Made by a program: the position numbers and the translations under genes. The notes under the pieces were generated by a model. That model had not been told where the DNA came from. It saw nothing but the letters and a program-made list of their open reading frames with translations, and ran no database searches. From Proteiniphilum sp. UBA4977 (GTDB lineage Bacteria > Bacteroidota > Bacteroidia > Bacteroidales > Dysgonomonadaceae), in NCBI GenBank assembly GCA_002398565.1, contig DGZP01000026.1:11214-25508 (forward strand): DNA of 14,295 nt. Reading direction: 5' to 3'. Positions 14,098 through 14,295 of the stretch are shown here, in pieces; position 1 is the stretch's first letter; each line of letters starts with the position of its first letter.

Positions 14098-14295
14098 GAA
14101 GAAATAAATTACAACGGATACTATCATGGTTAATAGTTTTTTTTCGTTTGATTGAATTTCCGGATAATGTTTCTTTAAACGCTCCCGGACAGTATTTAAC
14201 AACTTCGAAAAAGCATTGTGAACTGTCTGAGGCGTCGTATTCAATTCTCTGGCAACTTCTTTTGCCGGAATATTTTCCATTCGCATCCAAAAGGC
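14092..14295 (-). CDS. ECF-type RNA polymerase sigma factor, region 4, 5' partial
   Basis: The minus-strand frame is open to the right window edge and encodes the last 67 residues of a protein; only the C terminus is present. The segment reading AFWMRMENIPAKEVARELNTTPQTVHNAFSKLLNTVRERLKK fits a sigma-70 region 4 helix-turn-helix: a first helix, then PAKEVARELNTTPQTVHNAFSKL as the -35-recognising HTH. It is followed by a tail ending in a hydrophobic run LLTMIVSVVIYFFG. Many Bacteroidales ECF sigma factors beside SusCD or regulator genes have such tails. A LuxR-type or transposase HTH is possible but less likely, given the position at the C terminus and the RERLKK ending. Regions 2 and the start are outside the window, so the gene cannot be judged complete. 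Confidence 0.68.
   Translation of the reverse strand, partial: AFWMRMENIPAKEVARELNTTPQTVHNAFSKLLNTVRERLKKHYPEIQSNEKKLLTMIVSVVIYFFG

Noticed and set aside
1..14295. CRISPR array, tRNA or rRNA gene, riboswitch, insertion sequence ends or att sites
   Set aside because: No regularly spaced direct repeats, cloverleaf-like segments, transposase motifs or matching terminal inverted repeats were recognised by eye on either strand. A covariance-model scan was not possible.

Overview
The window looks like a chromosomal segment from a Bacteroidales bacterium, probably from the Dysgonomonadaceae/Porphyromonadaceae group (Proteiniphilum- or Petrimonas-like). That placement is inferred from several things: a DUF4835/PorD-type gene beside recN, a minimal TatA-TatC pair without TatB, an OmpH/Skp-type gene, and repeated promoter -7 boxes of the Bacteroidetes type (TAnnTTTG, with TTTG about 20 bases upstream in the best cases). 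Start codons are preceded by A-rich rather than Shine-Dalgarno leaders. The genus cannot be fixed from the sequence alone.

Layout. Positions 1-3579 (+ strand) hold a co-directional housekeeping block: the 3' part of a DUF4835 (PorD-like) gene, recN, an rlmB-type 23S rRNA methyltransferase and a ridA-type deaminase. It converges on a minus-strand block at 3588-7331. There tatA and tatC share a well-formed promoter, and an M20C dipeptidase (pepD-type) is followed 11 bases later by a secreted endonuclease/exonuclease/phosphatase-fold protein. From 7471 the + strand resumes with a 73-residue membrane protein, an OmpH/Skp-type coiled-coil protein, a family 2 glycosyltransferase, a MarC-family membrane protein and enolase. 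Enolase ends at a textbook intrinsic terminator.

Positions 11898-14295 are accessory and visibly decayed. A secreted GH43 glycosidase is interrupted by one in-frame TAG, and the same frame continues for 107 more codons of recognisable C-terminal domain. Next is a P1B-type metal ATPase remnant in which about 23 N-terminal codons are joined out of frame to the last ~105 codons. After that comes a metal-binding HMA-domain protein cut off after about 31 residues. The window ends inside a minus-strand ECF-type sigma factor, of which only the C-terminal region 4 is present.

No previously undescribed multi-gene system was found. The most interesting region is 13.1-14.1 kb, where three neighbouring genes are broken within about 1 kb. 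The ATPase junction sits on a 10-base stretch that reads sensibly in both frames, as expected for a deletion between short direct repeats. TAG is the ordinary stop codon of two intact genes here (the phosphatase-fold protein and OmpH), so genome-wide TAG recoding is unlikely. Several gene starts are placed downstream of the longest possible one: pepD at 7331, the glycosyltransferase at 8439 and eno at 10492. No gene-free stretch exceeds 300 bases, and no tRNA, rRNA, CRISPR array or insertion sequence was seen.
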